Counted from the first letter of the stretch, positions 7,827 through 19,372 are shown. The stretch is DNA of 64,000 bases from CAIWHR01 sp963726765 (GCA_963726765.1 CAVSDH010000011.1:682001-746000), one strand, 5' to 3'. A program made the numbers and translations. Notes: generated by a model from the letters alone, not told the origin.

Positions 7827-10505
7827 ATGACGACCTTGCAGCACTATCTGCGTCCGCTCCTCGTTCCGTCTGCGGTCGCGGTCGTCGGGGCGACGAACCG
7901 GGCCGGGTCGGTCGGTCGCGTGCTGATCGAGAATCTCCTCGAAGGCGGTTTCACCGGCGATCTCCATTTCGTCAATCCTCACCACCGGCGCGTGCTCGGC
8001 AGGCGCTGCCATGCGACGCTGCGCGACATCGGCAAACCCGTCGAGCTCGCGCTGATCGCCGTGCCATGCGCCGCGGTGACGTCGGTCCTCAACGACGGTG
8101 CGCACGCAGGCGTCAAGGCCGCCGTGCTGCTTTCCGCTCCGCCCGTCGAAGAAGGCGAGGCTCGTCGATGGGAGCGCGACGTCACTGCGGCCGCGCACAA
8201 GCGCCGGATCCGGCTGCTCGGCCCGCACGCATTCGGCGTGATCCGCACCGACATCGGGCTCAACGCGACGATGGGAGCGGCCGTTGCCCACCCCGGGCGG
8301 CTCGCACTCATCGCTCAATCCGGAGCCGTCTGCACGGCAATGCTCAATTTCGCCACTCCGCTCGGCATTGGCTTCTCTACGGTGGCGGCGCTGGGCGGCG
8401 GGTACGACGTCGGATTCGGCGAACTCCTCGATGCGCTCGTCCGCGATCCGGGGACCGACGGCATCCTGCTGTACGTCGAATCGGTGCGCGATGCGCGGGG
8501 TTTCATTTCCGCGTTGCGTGCCGCGGCCAGGACCAAGCCGGTGGTCGTGCTGCGGGGAGGCAGGTTCAAGGAGCGGGGCACGGTCGAACCCGGCGCGCCA
8601 CTGCCCGACGCGGTGTTCGACGCGGCGATGAAGCGCGCCGGGACCGTGCGCGTAATGACTTACACGCAACTCTTCGCCGCCGCTCGGATCCTGGCGATGG
8701 GCCGCATTCCGCGTAACGATCGTCTCGCGATCGTCACCAACGGCCGCGGGCCGGGAACGCTTGCGGCCGATTCCGCGATGGACCGAGGCGTCCCCCTTGC
8801 CGTGCTGGGACCCGAAACCGAGGCAGCGCTCGCCAGGATACTGCCTGCGCGCATGCCGCATTCGAACCCGGTCAATGTTCGCGGCGATGCGTCGCCCGCG
8901 CTCATTGCCGCCGCCGTGGCAGCCACTCTGCGCGATCCGAGCGTCGACGCGGTGCTCGCGTTGCACGTGGAGCGACCCCTGGCAGCCGCAACGGACGCGG
9001 CGCGCGCCGTTGCGACCGCGGCACGCGGTGCGTCGAAACCCGTGCTGGGGGCGTGGCTCGGCGCCATCGGTCGGTCGAACGTCCGCGATGCACTGCGCGC
9101 AGGAGGCGTTCCGGATTTCTACACGCCCGAGAACGCGGTGGAGGCATTCTCGTTCCTTGCCGCCTACCGCCGCAATCAGGCGTGGCTGCTCGAAGTGCCT
9201 TCGCCTCAGCCGGAGCCGCGGCCGATCGACATGGCAATGACCGAGCGGATTCGCGCCGCCGCGGCAGAGGCTAACCGGACGCTGCTGACGGATCTGCAGA
9301 CGCAACGGCTGCTTTCGGCGTTCGGGCTGCCGGTCGCGCAGGCCGACGTCGCCGACACGCTGAAAGAGGCGCTCGCCGCGGCGCGAAAGGTGGGATACCC
9401 GGTCACGCTGAAGCTCGATGCGCCAGGATTGCCGTCGAAGCTGCCTTTGCCCCTCGCGCGAACGAATCTGCGCGACGGCCGGATGCTGACACGCGCGTAC
9501 GGCGAGCTGCAGGATGGCGTACGGCGCGGCCGCCGCCACGACGTGCACGCCGGCGTCATCGTGCGCAAGGAGACGAGGCTCGCGGAAGCCCACGATGTCG
9601 CAATTGCCGTGCATACCGACGCCGTGTTCGGGCCGGTGATCACCTTCGGCAACAGCGGCCCCGCCGCGATCGCCGATGCGGAACGCGTCGTGCTGCTGCC
9701 GCCGCTGAACGAACGGCTCGTTCTCGACGCCATCGCAGACACGCGCGCGGCGACGTCGATGCGCGCCGGTCGCGAGGCGGCGTGCATCGAGCCGCTGGTG
9801 CGCGTTCTGCTGCAGGTCTCGAGTCTCGTCTGCGCGCTGCCCTGGGTGCGGACGGTAATTCTCGACCCGGTGCGCGTCGGCGACGAAGGAACCGTGATTG
9901 CCGGCGCGCGGGTCGTCGTCGATCCGCGGCGAAGGATCGGCACTACGGGCTACCGCCACATGGCGATACATCCGTACCCGATCGAGCTGGTCGGCGACGT
10001 GGTCCTGCGCGACGGGACGGTCCTGCACGTGCGGCCCATCCGGCCCGAGGACGCCGAACTCGAGCAGGCATTCGTTCACGGGCTCTCCGAGCAGAGCCGC
10101 TATTTCCGCTTCTTCTACCGCCTGCACGACCTGACGCCCGCGATGCTTGCGCGCTTCACTCAGGTCGACTACGACCGCGAGATGGCACTGGTAGCGATCG
10201 ACGACGGGGTCGCTTCGGGGAGCCCCCCGAGCTTTGTGGGTGTCGCCCGCTACACCACGAATCCGGACGGCGAGAGCGCCGAGTTCGCTGTCGTCGTCGC
10301 CGATGCCTGGCAGGGTCGCGGCGTCGCGCAGGCGCTGATGCGGCGCCTCATCGAGTGCGCGAAACGTCGCAGCCTGGCCCGGCTCGAGGGAGTGGTCCTT
10401 CGCGCGAACACCAACATGCGGAAGTTCTGCGAATCGCTGGGCTTCGTGCTGCACGACGACCCGAGCGAGCCGGAGCAGGTCACGCTGGTGCTCGACCTCA
10501 CGTGA
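7827..10505 (+). CDS. Pat-like protein acetyltransferase (acyl-CoA synthetase/GNAT fusion)
   Basis: The 892-residue protein has the full Pat/YfiQ layout. A CoA-binding Rossmann domain comes first (about 8-140, VAVVGATNRAGSVG), followed by succinyl-CoA-ligase-like domains (about 150-460). A degenerate ATP-grasp domain spans about 500-700. A carboxy-terminal GNAT acetyltransferase covers about 720-890, with the acetyl-CoA loop in VADAWQGRGVAQALMRRL. In enterobacteria this family acetylates lysines of acetyl-CoA synthetase and other enzymes; members with an active synthetase half make acetate and ATP from acetyl-CoA. Which applies here is not decidable by eye. ATG 7827 matches the family's usual start; a TAGAAT (7694-7699) upstream may be its -10. 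Length is normal for Pat. Confidence 0.85.
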   Translation: MTTLQHYLRPLLVPSAVAVVGATNRAGSVGRVLIENLLEGGFTGDLHFVNPHHRRVLGRRCHATLRDIGKPVELALIAVPCAAVTSVLNDGAHAGVKAAVLLSAPPVEEGEARRWERDVTAAAHKRRIRLLGPHAFGVIRTDIGLNATMGAAVAHPGRLALIAQSGAVCTAMLNFATPLGIGFSTVAALGGGYDVGFGELLDALVRDPGTDGILLYVESVRDARGFISALRAAARTKPVVVLRGGRFKERGTVEPGAPLPDAVFDAAMKRAGTVRVMTYTQLFAAARILAMGRIPRNDRLAIVTNGRGPGTLAADSAMDRGVPLAVLGPETEAALARILPARMPHSNPVNVRGDASPALIAAAVAATLRDPSVDAVLALHVERPLAAATDAARAVATAARGASKPVLGAWLGAIGRSNVRDALRAGGVPDFYTPENAVEAFSFLAAYRRNQAWLLEVPSPQPEPRPIDMAMTERIRAAAAEANRTLLTDLQTQRLLSAFGLPVAQADVADTLKEALAAARKVGYPVTLKLDAPGLPSKLPLPLARTNLRDGRMLTRAYGELQDGVRRGRRHDVHAGVIVRKETRLAEAHDVAIAVHTDAVFGPVITFGNSGPAAIADAERVVLLPPLNERLVLDAIADTRAATSMRAGREAACIEPLVRVLLQVSSLVCALPWVRTVILDPVRVGDEGTVIAGARVVVDPRRRIGTTGYRHMAIHPYPIELVGDVVLRDGTVLHVRPIRPEDAELEQAFVHGLSEQSRYFRFFYRLHDLTPAMLARFTQVDYDREMALVAIDDGVASGSPPSFVGVARYTTNPDGESAEFAVVVADAWQGRGVAQALMRRLIECAKRRSLARLEGVVLRANTNMRKFCESLGFVLHDDPSEPEQVTLVLDLT

Positions 10506-10607
10506 CCTTGCCCCGGACCCGAAAGGTCTTCCGTACGACGCCGGAATCGCCCGCGGGCGCGCTAAACTAGCGTTCGGAAGGCGCGGGCAAGAGCCCCTCG
10601 AACATCC

Positions 10608-11039
10608 ATGAAGATTCTCATCGCGGTCGACGGTTCCACCTACTCCCTCGCCGCCGTATCGGCGCTTGCCGAGCGGCTTGCGTGGTTTCGCGATGCGCCG
10701 GCACTGACGCTGCTTTATGCGCATCCGCCGATACCCTACAAAGCCGCGGCGGTCGCGAACGTCGGCCGTGAGGCAGTCGAGGCGTACTACGAGGAGGAAA
10801 GCGTTGCGGCACTCTCGGGAGCCCAGAAGCTGCTCGGGGGCCGCGGCATCGCCTTCGTGTCCGAGAAGTGCGTCGGCGATCCGGCCGACGAGATCATTCG
10901 CCATACTTCGGCGCAGAACTTCGACCTGATCGTGATGGGCACGCATGGGCACACGGCGCTCGCGAATCTGGTGATGGGCTCGGTCGCCACCCGCGTGCTC
11001 GCGCGCAGCAAAGTTCCCGTGCTGTTCATGAAATCCTGA
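10608..11039 (+). CDS. Universal stress protein, UspA family
   Basis: The 143-residue single-domain Usp protein starts with the typical KILIAVDGSTYSLAAV strand and loop. It ends with the ATP-binding signature G-2X-G-9X-G-S (GTHGHTALANLVMGS, about residues 110-124) followed by VLARSKVPVLFMK. This makes it an ATP-binding type Usp. Such proteins help cells survive stress through unclear biochemistry. It stands alone, 100 bases after the acetyltransferase gene. Confidence 0.9.
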   Translation: MKILIAVDGSTYSLAAVSALAERLAWFRDAPALTLLYAHPPIPYKAAAVANVGREAVEAYYEEESVAALSGAQKLLGGRGIAFVSEKCVGDPADEIIRHTSAQNFDLIVMGTHGHTALANLVMGSVATRVLARSKVPVLFMKS

Positions 11040-11149
11040 CCGGCAGCCTTGCCGGCGCAGCATTGCGCAGCACGCCGACCCCGCGCCCCGTCGGGACCGG
11101 CGGCAAGATCGAAAATCGACGGGGACTGGCCACAAAGGAGAATCGAAAA

Positions 11150-11814
11150 ATGATTGGAGGCATCCGCAATGGTGTCGTCGTCTCGTTCGCGCTGCTCGCC
11201 GTCGCTGCGGCGGGTTTCGCGCACGCGCAGCAGTCGAACATGTCGTTCTTCGTCACCAGCGTCGGGTCGGGCAAGGGCGCCGACTTCGGCGGCCTCGAAG
11301 GCGCCGACAAGCACTGCCAGGCGCTCGCCGCGGCCGCGGGTGCCGGCGGCAGGACGTGGCGCGCCTATCTCAGCACGCAGGCATCGGGCGCGACCCCGGC
11401 GGTGAACGCGAAGGACCGCATTGGCGCCGGCCCCTGGCAGAACGCGAAGGGTGTCGTCGTCGCGAAGGACGTCGCCGAGCTGCACGGCACCAACAACCTC
11501 AACAAGCAGACGGCTCTGACCGAAAAGGGCGATAGTGGTCAACGACAGCGGCGACACGCCGAACAAACACGACATCCTGACGGGCTCCCAGCCGGACGGC
11601 ACGGCGTTTCCGGCAGGCGACGACAAGACGTGCGGAAACTGGACGAAAAGCGGGGAAGGCTCGGCGGTCGTCGGTCACCACAATCGTGCGGGCCTCGATA
11701 CGAGCCCGCCGGCACTGTCGTGGAACTCGTCGCACGGGACACGCGGCTGCAGCGACGATGCGCTCAAGATCCACGGGAGGCGCCGGACTCATGTACTGTT
11801 TCGCGGCGAAGTAG
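11150..11814 (+). CDS. Secreted lectin-like protein, two frame breaks
   Basis: The gene starts at an ATG after AAAGGAGAA and encodes a signal peptide (cleavage near GFAHA, residue 25). It then encodes a conserved secreted domain of about 190 residues: MSFFVTSVGSGKG, HCQALAAAAG, TWRAYLS, DRIGAGPW, HDILTGSQPDG, CGNWT, VGHH and a final GGAGLMYCFAAK. I recognise this as a family often labelled lectin in proteobacteria, with an endostatin/NC10-like pattern; its ligand is unknown. The frame changes near 11533 (from EKG to VVNDSGDTPNKHD) and again near 11772 (before STGGAGLMYCF). Both are one-base changes, and the true stop is TAG at 11812-11814. The conserved parts are otherwise intact, so sequence error is more likely than decay. 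Confidence 0.6.
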
Positions 11815-11855
11815 CCGGGTGACGAAGACGCCGGCATGCTGCCGGCGCAACCACG

Positions 11856-11890
11856 AAAAAACGCCCCGGGGCTGCCGGGGCGTTTTTTTT
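11856..11890. terminator. Bidirectional rho-independent terminator
   Basis: ACGCCCCGG (11861-11869) pairs with CCGGGGCGT (11875-11883). A run of A precedes the hairpin and a run of T follows it, so it can end transcription from both sides. It lies between the converging lectin-like gene and rpoD. Confidence 0.9.
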
Positions 11891-11903
11891 GCCGACGACG
11901 GAA

Positions 11904-14252
<2,349 letters not shown>

Positions 14253-14392
14253 GGTCATCCTGGAAAATCGGCTGCCGTACGTCCCCAGATGGGGGCGAAC
14301 GGGAAAACCTCAAATTTTATCATGTTGTTAGGCTCTGCGCACGCCGTGCATCGGCGGTCATTTCGCTCCGCGCGACCGCGGACTCGTGCGTG

Positions 14393-16207
14393 TCACGATC
14401 GATTTCCCTGCGCTGGCGGCGGGCCGCGCTTGTCACCGTGCCGGACTATGTCGAGTTGCCGCATCCTCTCGATTTCCTCCGGGGTTGCCATTTCTGCCAC
14501 GTCGGCACCGGCGGCATCGGCGATCGGTCGACCGGCGCGTTGTTCCTGCTGCCAGTATCGGCGAACGCCCGCCTTGAGGTGCTCCGCGGCATGCTCGGCC
14601 GAGATTCCGTGGTCCTCGGCGCCTACGAGCGCATCGGTCAGGATCCGTTCGTGCGGCGTCCCGGCGAATTGCTGCATGATGCCGGCTGTGGTCAGTGGGT
14701 GCTCACCTGTTCCGCAAAAGCGCGCGAGCGCGGCAAGGGCGGCGCCCTCGGCAGTCCCATCGTCGGGCTCCGGAACCGCCTCGGAACGCGCCAGTTCCGG
14801 TTGGAGCAGCAATCCCTGAATCAGTTCGCGAACGAGCGACGGAGCCTGGCGCATGCCCGGAATCCGCGATCCGGCGGTGCGCGATGAACGCTCGGTCGCC
14901 GCAGACGGCGCGCCGCGTGCGCGGACGTCGATGACGCCGAGCAGGCCGCGAAGCTCGGCCTCGGGGAGCCCGGTCAACTCCGCCAGCCGGCGTCGAAGGA
15001 GCGCGGAAAGAATGGGGGCGACCAGCTGGGCGAGATAGGGCCGCGCCGCGTTGACGAGCGCTGCCCGGCCTTCCGCCGAATTCGCGGGGTGCTGTGCCGA
15101 CAGCTCGGAGAGAAGGAACTCGGAGAGGGGCGTCGCGCGCGCGAACATTTCTTCGAAAGCAGTCTTGCCGCGTCTTCTCACGAAATCGTCCGGGTCCTCG
15201 CCGTCCGGCAGAAACAGGAACGACGCGTTCTTGCCGTCGGACAGGACCGGCAGCGTGTTCTCGAGCGCCCGCCACGCGGCCTTGCGCCCGGCGTTGTCGC
15301 CGTCGAAGCAGTACACGACGGTGTCCGTGAGGCGGAACAGCTTCTGCGCGTGGACAGGCGTCGTCGCGGTGCCGAGCGTGGCCACCGCATAGTCGATGCC
15401 GTGCTGCGCAAGGGCCACGACATCCATGTAGCCTTCGACGACGACCACGCGGCCGGCAGTCCGTATCGCATTTCGCGCGAGGTAGAGACCGTAGAGCTCG
15501 CGACCCTTGGAGAATAGCGGTGTTTCCGGCGAATTGAGGTACTTGGGCTCGCCGTCGCCCAGCACGCGGCCGCCGAAGCCGATCACCTGTCCCCGGCTGT
15601 CGTGGATCGGAAACATGATGCGGTCGCGGAAGCGGTCGTACCGCTTGCCGGCGTCACCGTTGACGACGAGCCCCGCAGTCTCGAGCTCCAGCGCGTCGTA
15701 CCTTTCGAACGCGGACGCCAGCGGTTGCCAGGCGTCCGGGGCGTAGCCGATGCCGAAGCGCGCGGCGATCTCTCCCGTCAGGCCCCGTCCCTTCAGGTAC
15801 TCGATTGCGCGTGGCGTGTCCTTGAGCTGGGCGCGGTAGTGCTTCGCGGCGGCGAGCAGCAGCGTCGCGAGATCCTGCGCCTGCTCCCGGCGCTCGCTCT
15901 CGCCCGGACGGGATTCGACGCGCGGAACCGCGAGTCCCGCATCGCGCGCAAGCTCCTCGACGGCGTCCGGAAACGTCTTGCCTCCGTACTCCATCAGGAA
16001 GCCGACCGCAGTCCCGTGGGCCCCGCAGCCGAAGCAATGGTAGAACTGCTTCGACTGGCTCACCGTGAACGATGGCGTCTTTTCGCTGTGAAACGGGCAG
16101 CAGGCAACGTAGTTGGCCCCGGCCTTCCTGAGGGGCACATAGCGGTCCACGACATCGACGATATCGACACGCGCGAGCAGCGTTTGAATGAAATCGTTTG
16201 GAATCAT
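14393..16207 (-). CDS. dnaG: DNA primase
   Basis: The 604-residue primase makes RNA primers for DNA replication. The amino-terminal zinc finger is clear: ACCPFHSEKTPSF and HCFGCG, residues about 37-65. The catalytic core follows, with the TOPRIM strand VVVVEGYMDVVAL near 255-267 and the acidic DGDNAGRKA motif near 305. The carboxy-terminal third is the less conserved DnaB-helicase-binding region. The start is ATG at 16205-16207, giving the usual MIPNDFIQTLLARVDIVDVV. The gene lies between yqeY and rpoD, the standard macromolecular-synthesis order with yqeY inserted, common in betaproteobacteria. Confidence 0.95.
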   Translation of the reverse strand: MIPNDFIQTLLARVDIVDVVDRYVPLRKAGANYVACCPFHSEKTPSFTVSQSKQFYHCFGCGAHGTAVGFLMEYGGKTFPDAVEELARDAGLAVPRVESRPGESERREQAQDLATLLLAAAKHYRAQLKDTPRAIEYLKGRGLTGEIAARFGIGYAPDAWQPLASAFERYDALELETAGLVVNGDAGKRYDRFRDRIMFPIHDSRGQVIGFGGRVLGDGEPKYLNSPETPLFSKGRELYGLYLARNAIRTAGRVVVVEGYMDVVALAQHGIDYAVATLGTATTPVHAQKLFRLTDTVVYCFDGDNAGRKAAWRALENTLPVLSDGKNASFLFLPDGEDPDDFVRRRGKTAFEEMFARATPLSEFLLSELSAQHPANSAEGRAALVNAARPYLAQLVAPILSALLRRRLAELTGLPEAELRGLLGVIDVRARGAPSAATERSSRTAGSRIPGMRQAPSLVRELIQGLLLQPELARSEAVPEPDDGTAEGAALAALARFCGTGEHPLTTAGIMQQFAGTPHERILTDALVGAEDHGISAEHAAEHLKAGVRRYWQQEQRAGRPIADAAGADVAEMATPEEIERMRQLDIVRHGDKRGPPPAQGNRS

Positions 16208-16395
16208 CGACTTAACGCTGCATGCCGGAGCGCCGGTCGCCGCGGCCGACCCGCGACGCGGGCCGGCCGGACGATTCACACGGCAGGGAACGCTTCAATT
16301 ATAGGCAACCCGCGGCACGACGGAAGGGCGCAAATTCCGGGCCAGCGACCGCGCGCGCCGCCGGCACTCGCTGCGCCGTGGCGGCGAGCGCCGTG

Positions 16396-16854
16396 TCAGC
16401 CCGCGAGCCGAGCCTTGACCCTGGCCGAAACCGCCCCGAGGTCCGCACGGCCGGCAAGTTTCGGCTTGAGGATCGCCATGACCTTGCCCATCGCCGCCAT
16501 CCCGGCCTGTCCCGGCGTGGCGGCAACGGCCGCGAGCGCGGCATCGATCTCCGCCGCGATCTCGGCTTCGCCGAGCTGGGCGGGCATGTAGGTGGTGAGC
16601 ACCTCGACTTCGCCGCGCTCGATGGCAGCGAGGTCCTCGCGGCGCCCCGCCTCGAACTGCGCAATCGAATCCTTGCGCTGCTTCAGCATCTTGTCGATGA
16701 CGGCGAGAACGTCGGCGTCGGTAAGCTCGATCCGCTCGTCCACCTCGCGCTGCTTGATTGCTGCAAGCAGCATCCTGATCGTCGACAGCCGGGCGGCGTC
16801 GCGCGCGCGCATCGCGGTCTTCATGTCCTCGGTGATGCGGGCCTTCAGGACCAT
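16396..16854 (-). CDS. GatB/YqeY domain protein
   Basis: The 152-residue protein consists of the YqeY domain also found as the tail of GatB/GatE tRNA amidotransferase subunits. Features are the amino-terminal helix around DMKTAMRARD, TIRMLLAAIKQREVDER and a carboxy-terminal MGKVMAILKPKLAGRADLG. It likely binds tRNA or an aminoacylation partner, but no activity is established. ATG 16854 follows GGAG. It is the second gene of the rpsU operon, behind an attenuating hairpin. Confidence 0.9.
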   Translation of the reverse strand: MVLKARITEDMKTAMRARDAARLSTIRMLLAAIKQREVDERIELTDADVLAVIDKMLKQRKDSIAQFEAGRREDLAAIERGEVEVLTTYMPAQLGEAEIAAEIDAALAAVAATPGQAGMAAMGKVMAILKPKLAGRADLGAVSARVKARLAG

Positions 16855-16873
16855 GGTCAGCTCCAAAAGCAAA

Positions 16874-16897
16874 GAGGGGCGAATCGCTTCGCCCCTC
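16874..16897 (-). terminator. Attenuating hairpin between rpsU and yqeY
   Basis: On the minus strand GAGGGGCGAA and TTCGCCCCTC form a ten-base stem with a four-base loop, followed by TTTGCTTTT. It sits just after rpsU. In E. coli a partial terminator at the matching place lets S21 be made in excess over primase and sigma; the same role is inferred here. Confidence 0.75.
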
Positions 16898-16924
16898 GCT
16901 GCGCAAATTCGGTCGGGTAAACGT

Positions 16925-17137
16925 TCAGTAGAGCTTCGGGGGCAGCTGCTGGCTGCGCAGCCGCTTGTAGTGGCGCTTTACCGCGGCGGCGAGCTTGCGC
17001 TTGCGCTCGGCGGTCGGCTTTTCGTAGAACTCGCGGGCGCGGAGCTCGGTGAGCAGGCCGGTCTTCTCTATGGTTCGCTTGAAGCGGCGCAGGGCCACCT
17101 CGAAGGGCTCGTTGTCACGGACGCGTACGCTGGGCAT
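16925..17137 (-). CDS. rpsU: 30S ribosomal protein S21
   Basis: The 70-residue basic protein has the S21 signature (VRVRDNEPFEVALRRFKR at the start; REFYEKPTAERKRK in the middle). S21 sits at the platform of the small subunit near the anti-Shine-Dalgarno sequence. It is the first gene of the rpsU-yqeY-dnaG-rpoD cluster and is followed by an attenuating hairpin. Confidence 0.95.
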   Translation of the reverse strand: MPSVRVRDNEPFEVALRRFKRTIEKTGLLTELRAREFYEKPTAERKRKLAAAVKRHYKRLRSQQLPPKLY

Positions 17138-17181
17138 GAAGCGGAATCCTAAGGGTTTACATGGACTTGCGATAGCCTGCC

Positions 17182-17210
17182 ATCATAGCAGTACGGGGAC
17201 CATGGCGCAA
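17182..17210 (-). promoter_or_regulatory. Putative promoter of the rpsU operon
   Basis: On the minus strand TTGCGC (17210-17205) and TATGAT (17187-17182) are separated by 17 bases, a fair sigma-70 promoter 45 bases before the rpsU ATG. Confidence 0.5.
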
Positions 17211-17217
17211 GTCCCCC

Positions 17218-17223
17218 TATAAT
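17218..17223 (+). promoter_or_regulatory. Putative -10 element of tsaD
   Basis: TATAAT is a perfect -10 hexamer 85 bases before the tsaD start. No good -35 lies 16-18 bases upstream, so the call rests on the -10 only. Confidence 0.4.
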
Positions 17224-17307
17224 CGCGGCGTTCATGCAGCAGGTCGGCGCGCACGGATCGACTGCGCCGTCGAATTGCGACCATTTCCAGGCCCGACCGG
17301 ACCTCCC

Positions 17308-18333
17308 ATGCTCGTGCTCGGCATCGAAACGTCCTGTGACGAAACCGGTCTCGCCGTTTTCGACTCCGCGCGCGGCCTGCTCGCGCACGCCCTGCACTCG
17401 CAGGTCGCGATGCACGAGGCGTATGGTGGCGTCGTGCCCGAGCTCGCGTCGCGGGACCACATCCGACGCGTCGTTCCCCTTGCGCAGCAGGTGCTCGCCG
17501 AGGCTGGATCGGCGCTGTCCGGTCTCGACGGCATCGCGTACACGCAGGGACCGGGACTTGCCGGGGCGCTGCTCGTCGGCGCGGCGATCGCCAACGCGCT
17601 GGGATTTGCGCTCGGGAAGCCCGTCGTCGGCGTGCATCACCTCGAAGGTCACCTGCTTTCGCCGCTGCTCGCGATGCCGAAACCCGCCTTTCCGTTTGTC
17701 GCGCTGCTCGTCTCGGGAGGTCACAGCCAGCTGTTCGACGTCGAAGGCGTGGGACGCTACCGGCTTCTCGGCGAGACGCAGGACGACGCCGCGGGCGAGG
17801 CGTTCGACAAGACGGCGAAGCTGCTCGGGCTCGCGTACCCCGGTGGACCGGCGCTGGCGCAACTCGCGGAGTCCGGGCGCGAGGGCGCGATGTCGCTGCC
17901 GCGGCCGATGATCGACAGCGGCGATCTCGACATGAGCTTCAGCGGGCTCAAGACCGCGGTGCTCACGCTGGCAAGACGGCAGGAAGCGAAGGGACCTCTG
18001 AACGATGCCGACAAGGCCGACATCGCCCTCGAATTCCAGCACGCCGTCGTCGACGTGCTCGTCGCGAAGTCGCTCGCGGCACTGGGCGTCGCTGGTCGGG
18101 ACAGGCTGGTCGTCGCGGGCGGCGTGGGAGCCAATCGCCTGCTGCGGGCGCGACTTGTGGAGGTCATTGCGCGGCGAGGCGGCGAAGTGTTCTTTCCCGA
18201 TCTCGCGTTCTGTACGGACAACGGGGCGATGATTGCGCTGGTCGGCACTCTTCGATTGTCGCAGGCCAGGAACGGGGACTACGCATTTTCGGTGGCGCCG
18301 CGTTGGGATCTGGCGTCGTTGCCGGCGGCTTGA
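17308..18333 (+). CDS. tsaD: tRNA N6-threonylcarbamoyltransferase TsaD
   Basis: The 341-residue enzyme transfers the threonylcarbamoyl group to A37 of ANN-decoding tRNAs, together with TsaB and TsaE. It has the ASKHA fold start (VLGIETSCDETGLAV), the metal-binding histidines in GVHHLEGH (about 108-115), the nucleotide loop LLVSGGHSQL and GEAFDKTAKLLGL, and the late VAGGVGANRLLR segment. Length is normal. Its stop lies seven bases from the converging plsY stop. Confidence 0.95.
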   Translation: MLVLGIETSCDETGLAVFDSARGLLAHALHSQVAMHEAYGGVVPELASRDHIRRVVPLAQQVLAEAGSALSGLDGIAYTQGPGLAGALLVGAAIANALGFALGKPVVGVHHLEGHLLSPLLAMPKPAFPFVALLVSGGHSQLFDVEGVGRYRLLGETQDDAAGEAFDKTAKLLGLAYPGGPALAQLAESGREGAMSLPRPMIDSGDLDMSFSGLKTAVLTLARRQEAKGPLNDADKADIALEFQHAVVDVLVAKSLAALGVAGRDRLVVAGGVGANRLLRARLVEVIARRGGEVFFPDLAFCTDNGAMIALVGTLRLSQARNGDYAFSVAPRWDLASLPAA

Positions 18334-18340
18334 ATCGACG

Positions 18341-18940
18341 TCAGTGACCGATGGTCCTTTCCTTGCCGGACCACAGCTGCGCGATGTTGGTCCGATGCCG
18401 CCAGAACAGCAGCACGGCGATGGGTACCCAGATCCAGGCCGCAGGCGTGTTCCCGAACGCGTAGAACGCGCCGATCGGCGCCAGGAAGGAGGCGGTCAGC
18501 GCGGCAACGGAGCTGATCTTGAACCCGTACGCCATCACGAGCCAGATCGTCGCGAGCGCGAGCCCGACCGGCCAGGCCATCGCGAACATGATGCCGGCCG
18601 CCGTTGCGACGCCCTTGCCGCCGGCGAATCCGTGAAAGACGGGGAAAAGGTGCCCGATGAACACCGCGAGCGCGACAGCCGGCACGGTCCAGCCGGCCAT
18701 GCCGAGCGAATTTCCCAGCTGCTGCGCGACAAACACGGCGAGCCAGCCCTTGGCGCCATCACCCGCAAGCGTCAGCGCCGCGGCAGCCTTGTTGCCGGTG
18801 CGCAGCACGTTGGTCGCGCCGGGGTTGCCCGACCCGTAATCGTGCGGGTCCGGAAGCCCCATCAGCTTGCTGACGACGACCGCGAACGAAACGGAACCGA
18901 TGAGGTAAGCGGCGACGACGAGCGCAAGCGACGGCAGCAT
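18341..18940 (-). CDS. plsY: Glycerol-3-phosphate acyltransferase PlsY
   Basis: The 199-residue membrane protein uses acyl-phosphate to acylate glycerol-3-phosphate, the first step of phospholipid synthesis. It has about five to six helices and the three conserved PlsY loops: GSVSFAVVVSKL with YGSGNPGATNVLR, then the lysine-containing GDGAKGW, then GHLFPVFHGFAGGKGVAT. Length is typical. It is divergent from folB and shares with it a region carrying a symmetric palindrome. Confidence 0.95.
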   Translation of the reverse strand: MLPSLALVVAAYLIGSVSFAVVVSKLMGLPDPHDYGSGNPGATNVLRTGNKAAAALTLAGDGAKGWLAVFVAQQLGNSLGMAGWTVPAVALAVFIGHLFPVFHGFAGGKGVATAAGIMFAMAWPVGLALATIWLVMAYGFKISSVAALTASFLAPIGAFYAFGNTPAAWIWVPIAVLLFWRHRTNIAQLWSGKERTIGH

Positions 18941-18966
18941 GACGAATTGGAACCGGGGCGGTCGGT

Positions 18967-18988
18967 TAGAATGCGCCGGGGCATTCTA
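18967..18988. promoter_or_regulatory. Palindrome holding divergent -10 elements (plsY/folB)
   Basis: TAGAATGC and GCATTCTA are exact inverted repeats with a six-base spacer. Each arm contains TAGAAT, a good -10, one facing folB and one facing plsY. The site could be two face-to-face promoters or a regulator's operator lying over them. Confidence 0.45.
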
Positions 18989-18998
18989 GCAAAGCCGC

Positions 18999-19352
18999 AT
19001 GGACACGATCTTCATCCACGATCTACGCGTCGACACGCGCATCGGCGTCTACGAGTGGGAGCGTCATCTGCCGCAGACGGTGCGTCTCGACATCGAGCTC
19101 GGCCTGCCGTCGGACAAGGTCTTTCGCTCCGGCGATTTTGCCGACGCGCTCGACTATGCGGCCGTCGTCGAGCGGCTTCGCAGCCTTGCCGCCGATCATC
19201 CGCATCAGCTGCTCGAGCGCTTCGCGCAGGCGATCGCCGACATCGTGCAGGGCGAATTCAACGCGCCGTGGGTCAGGGTCCGCGTGGCGAAGCTCGCGCC
19301 AATCAAGGGAGTAAAGGAGCTCGGCGTGGCGATCGAGCGTGGGCGCAAGTGA
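18999..19352 (+). CDS. folB: Dihydroneopterin aldolase FolB
   Basis: The 117-residue protein is the folate-pathway aldolase that turns dihydroneopterin into 6-hydroxymethyl-dihydropterin. Typical parts are the start FIHDLRVDTRIGVYEWER, the DYAAVVERL segment, LLERFAQAIAD and a final lysine-bearing VRVAKLAPIKGVKELGV. Length is that of the family. It begins only 11 bases after the divergent palindrome. Confidence 0.9.
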   Translation: MDTIFIHDLRVDTRIGVYEWERHLPQTVRLDIELGLPSDKVFRSGDFADALDYAAVVERLRSLAADHPHQLLERFAQAIADIVQGEFNAPWVRVRVAKLAPIKGVKELGVAIERGRK

Positions 19353-19372
19353 CGGGAATTGAGAGGGTACGC

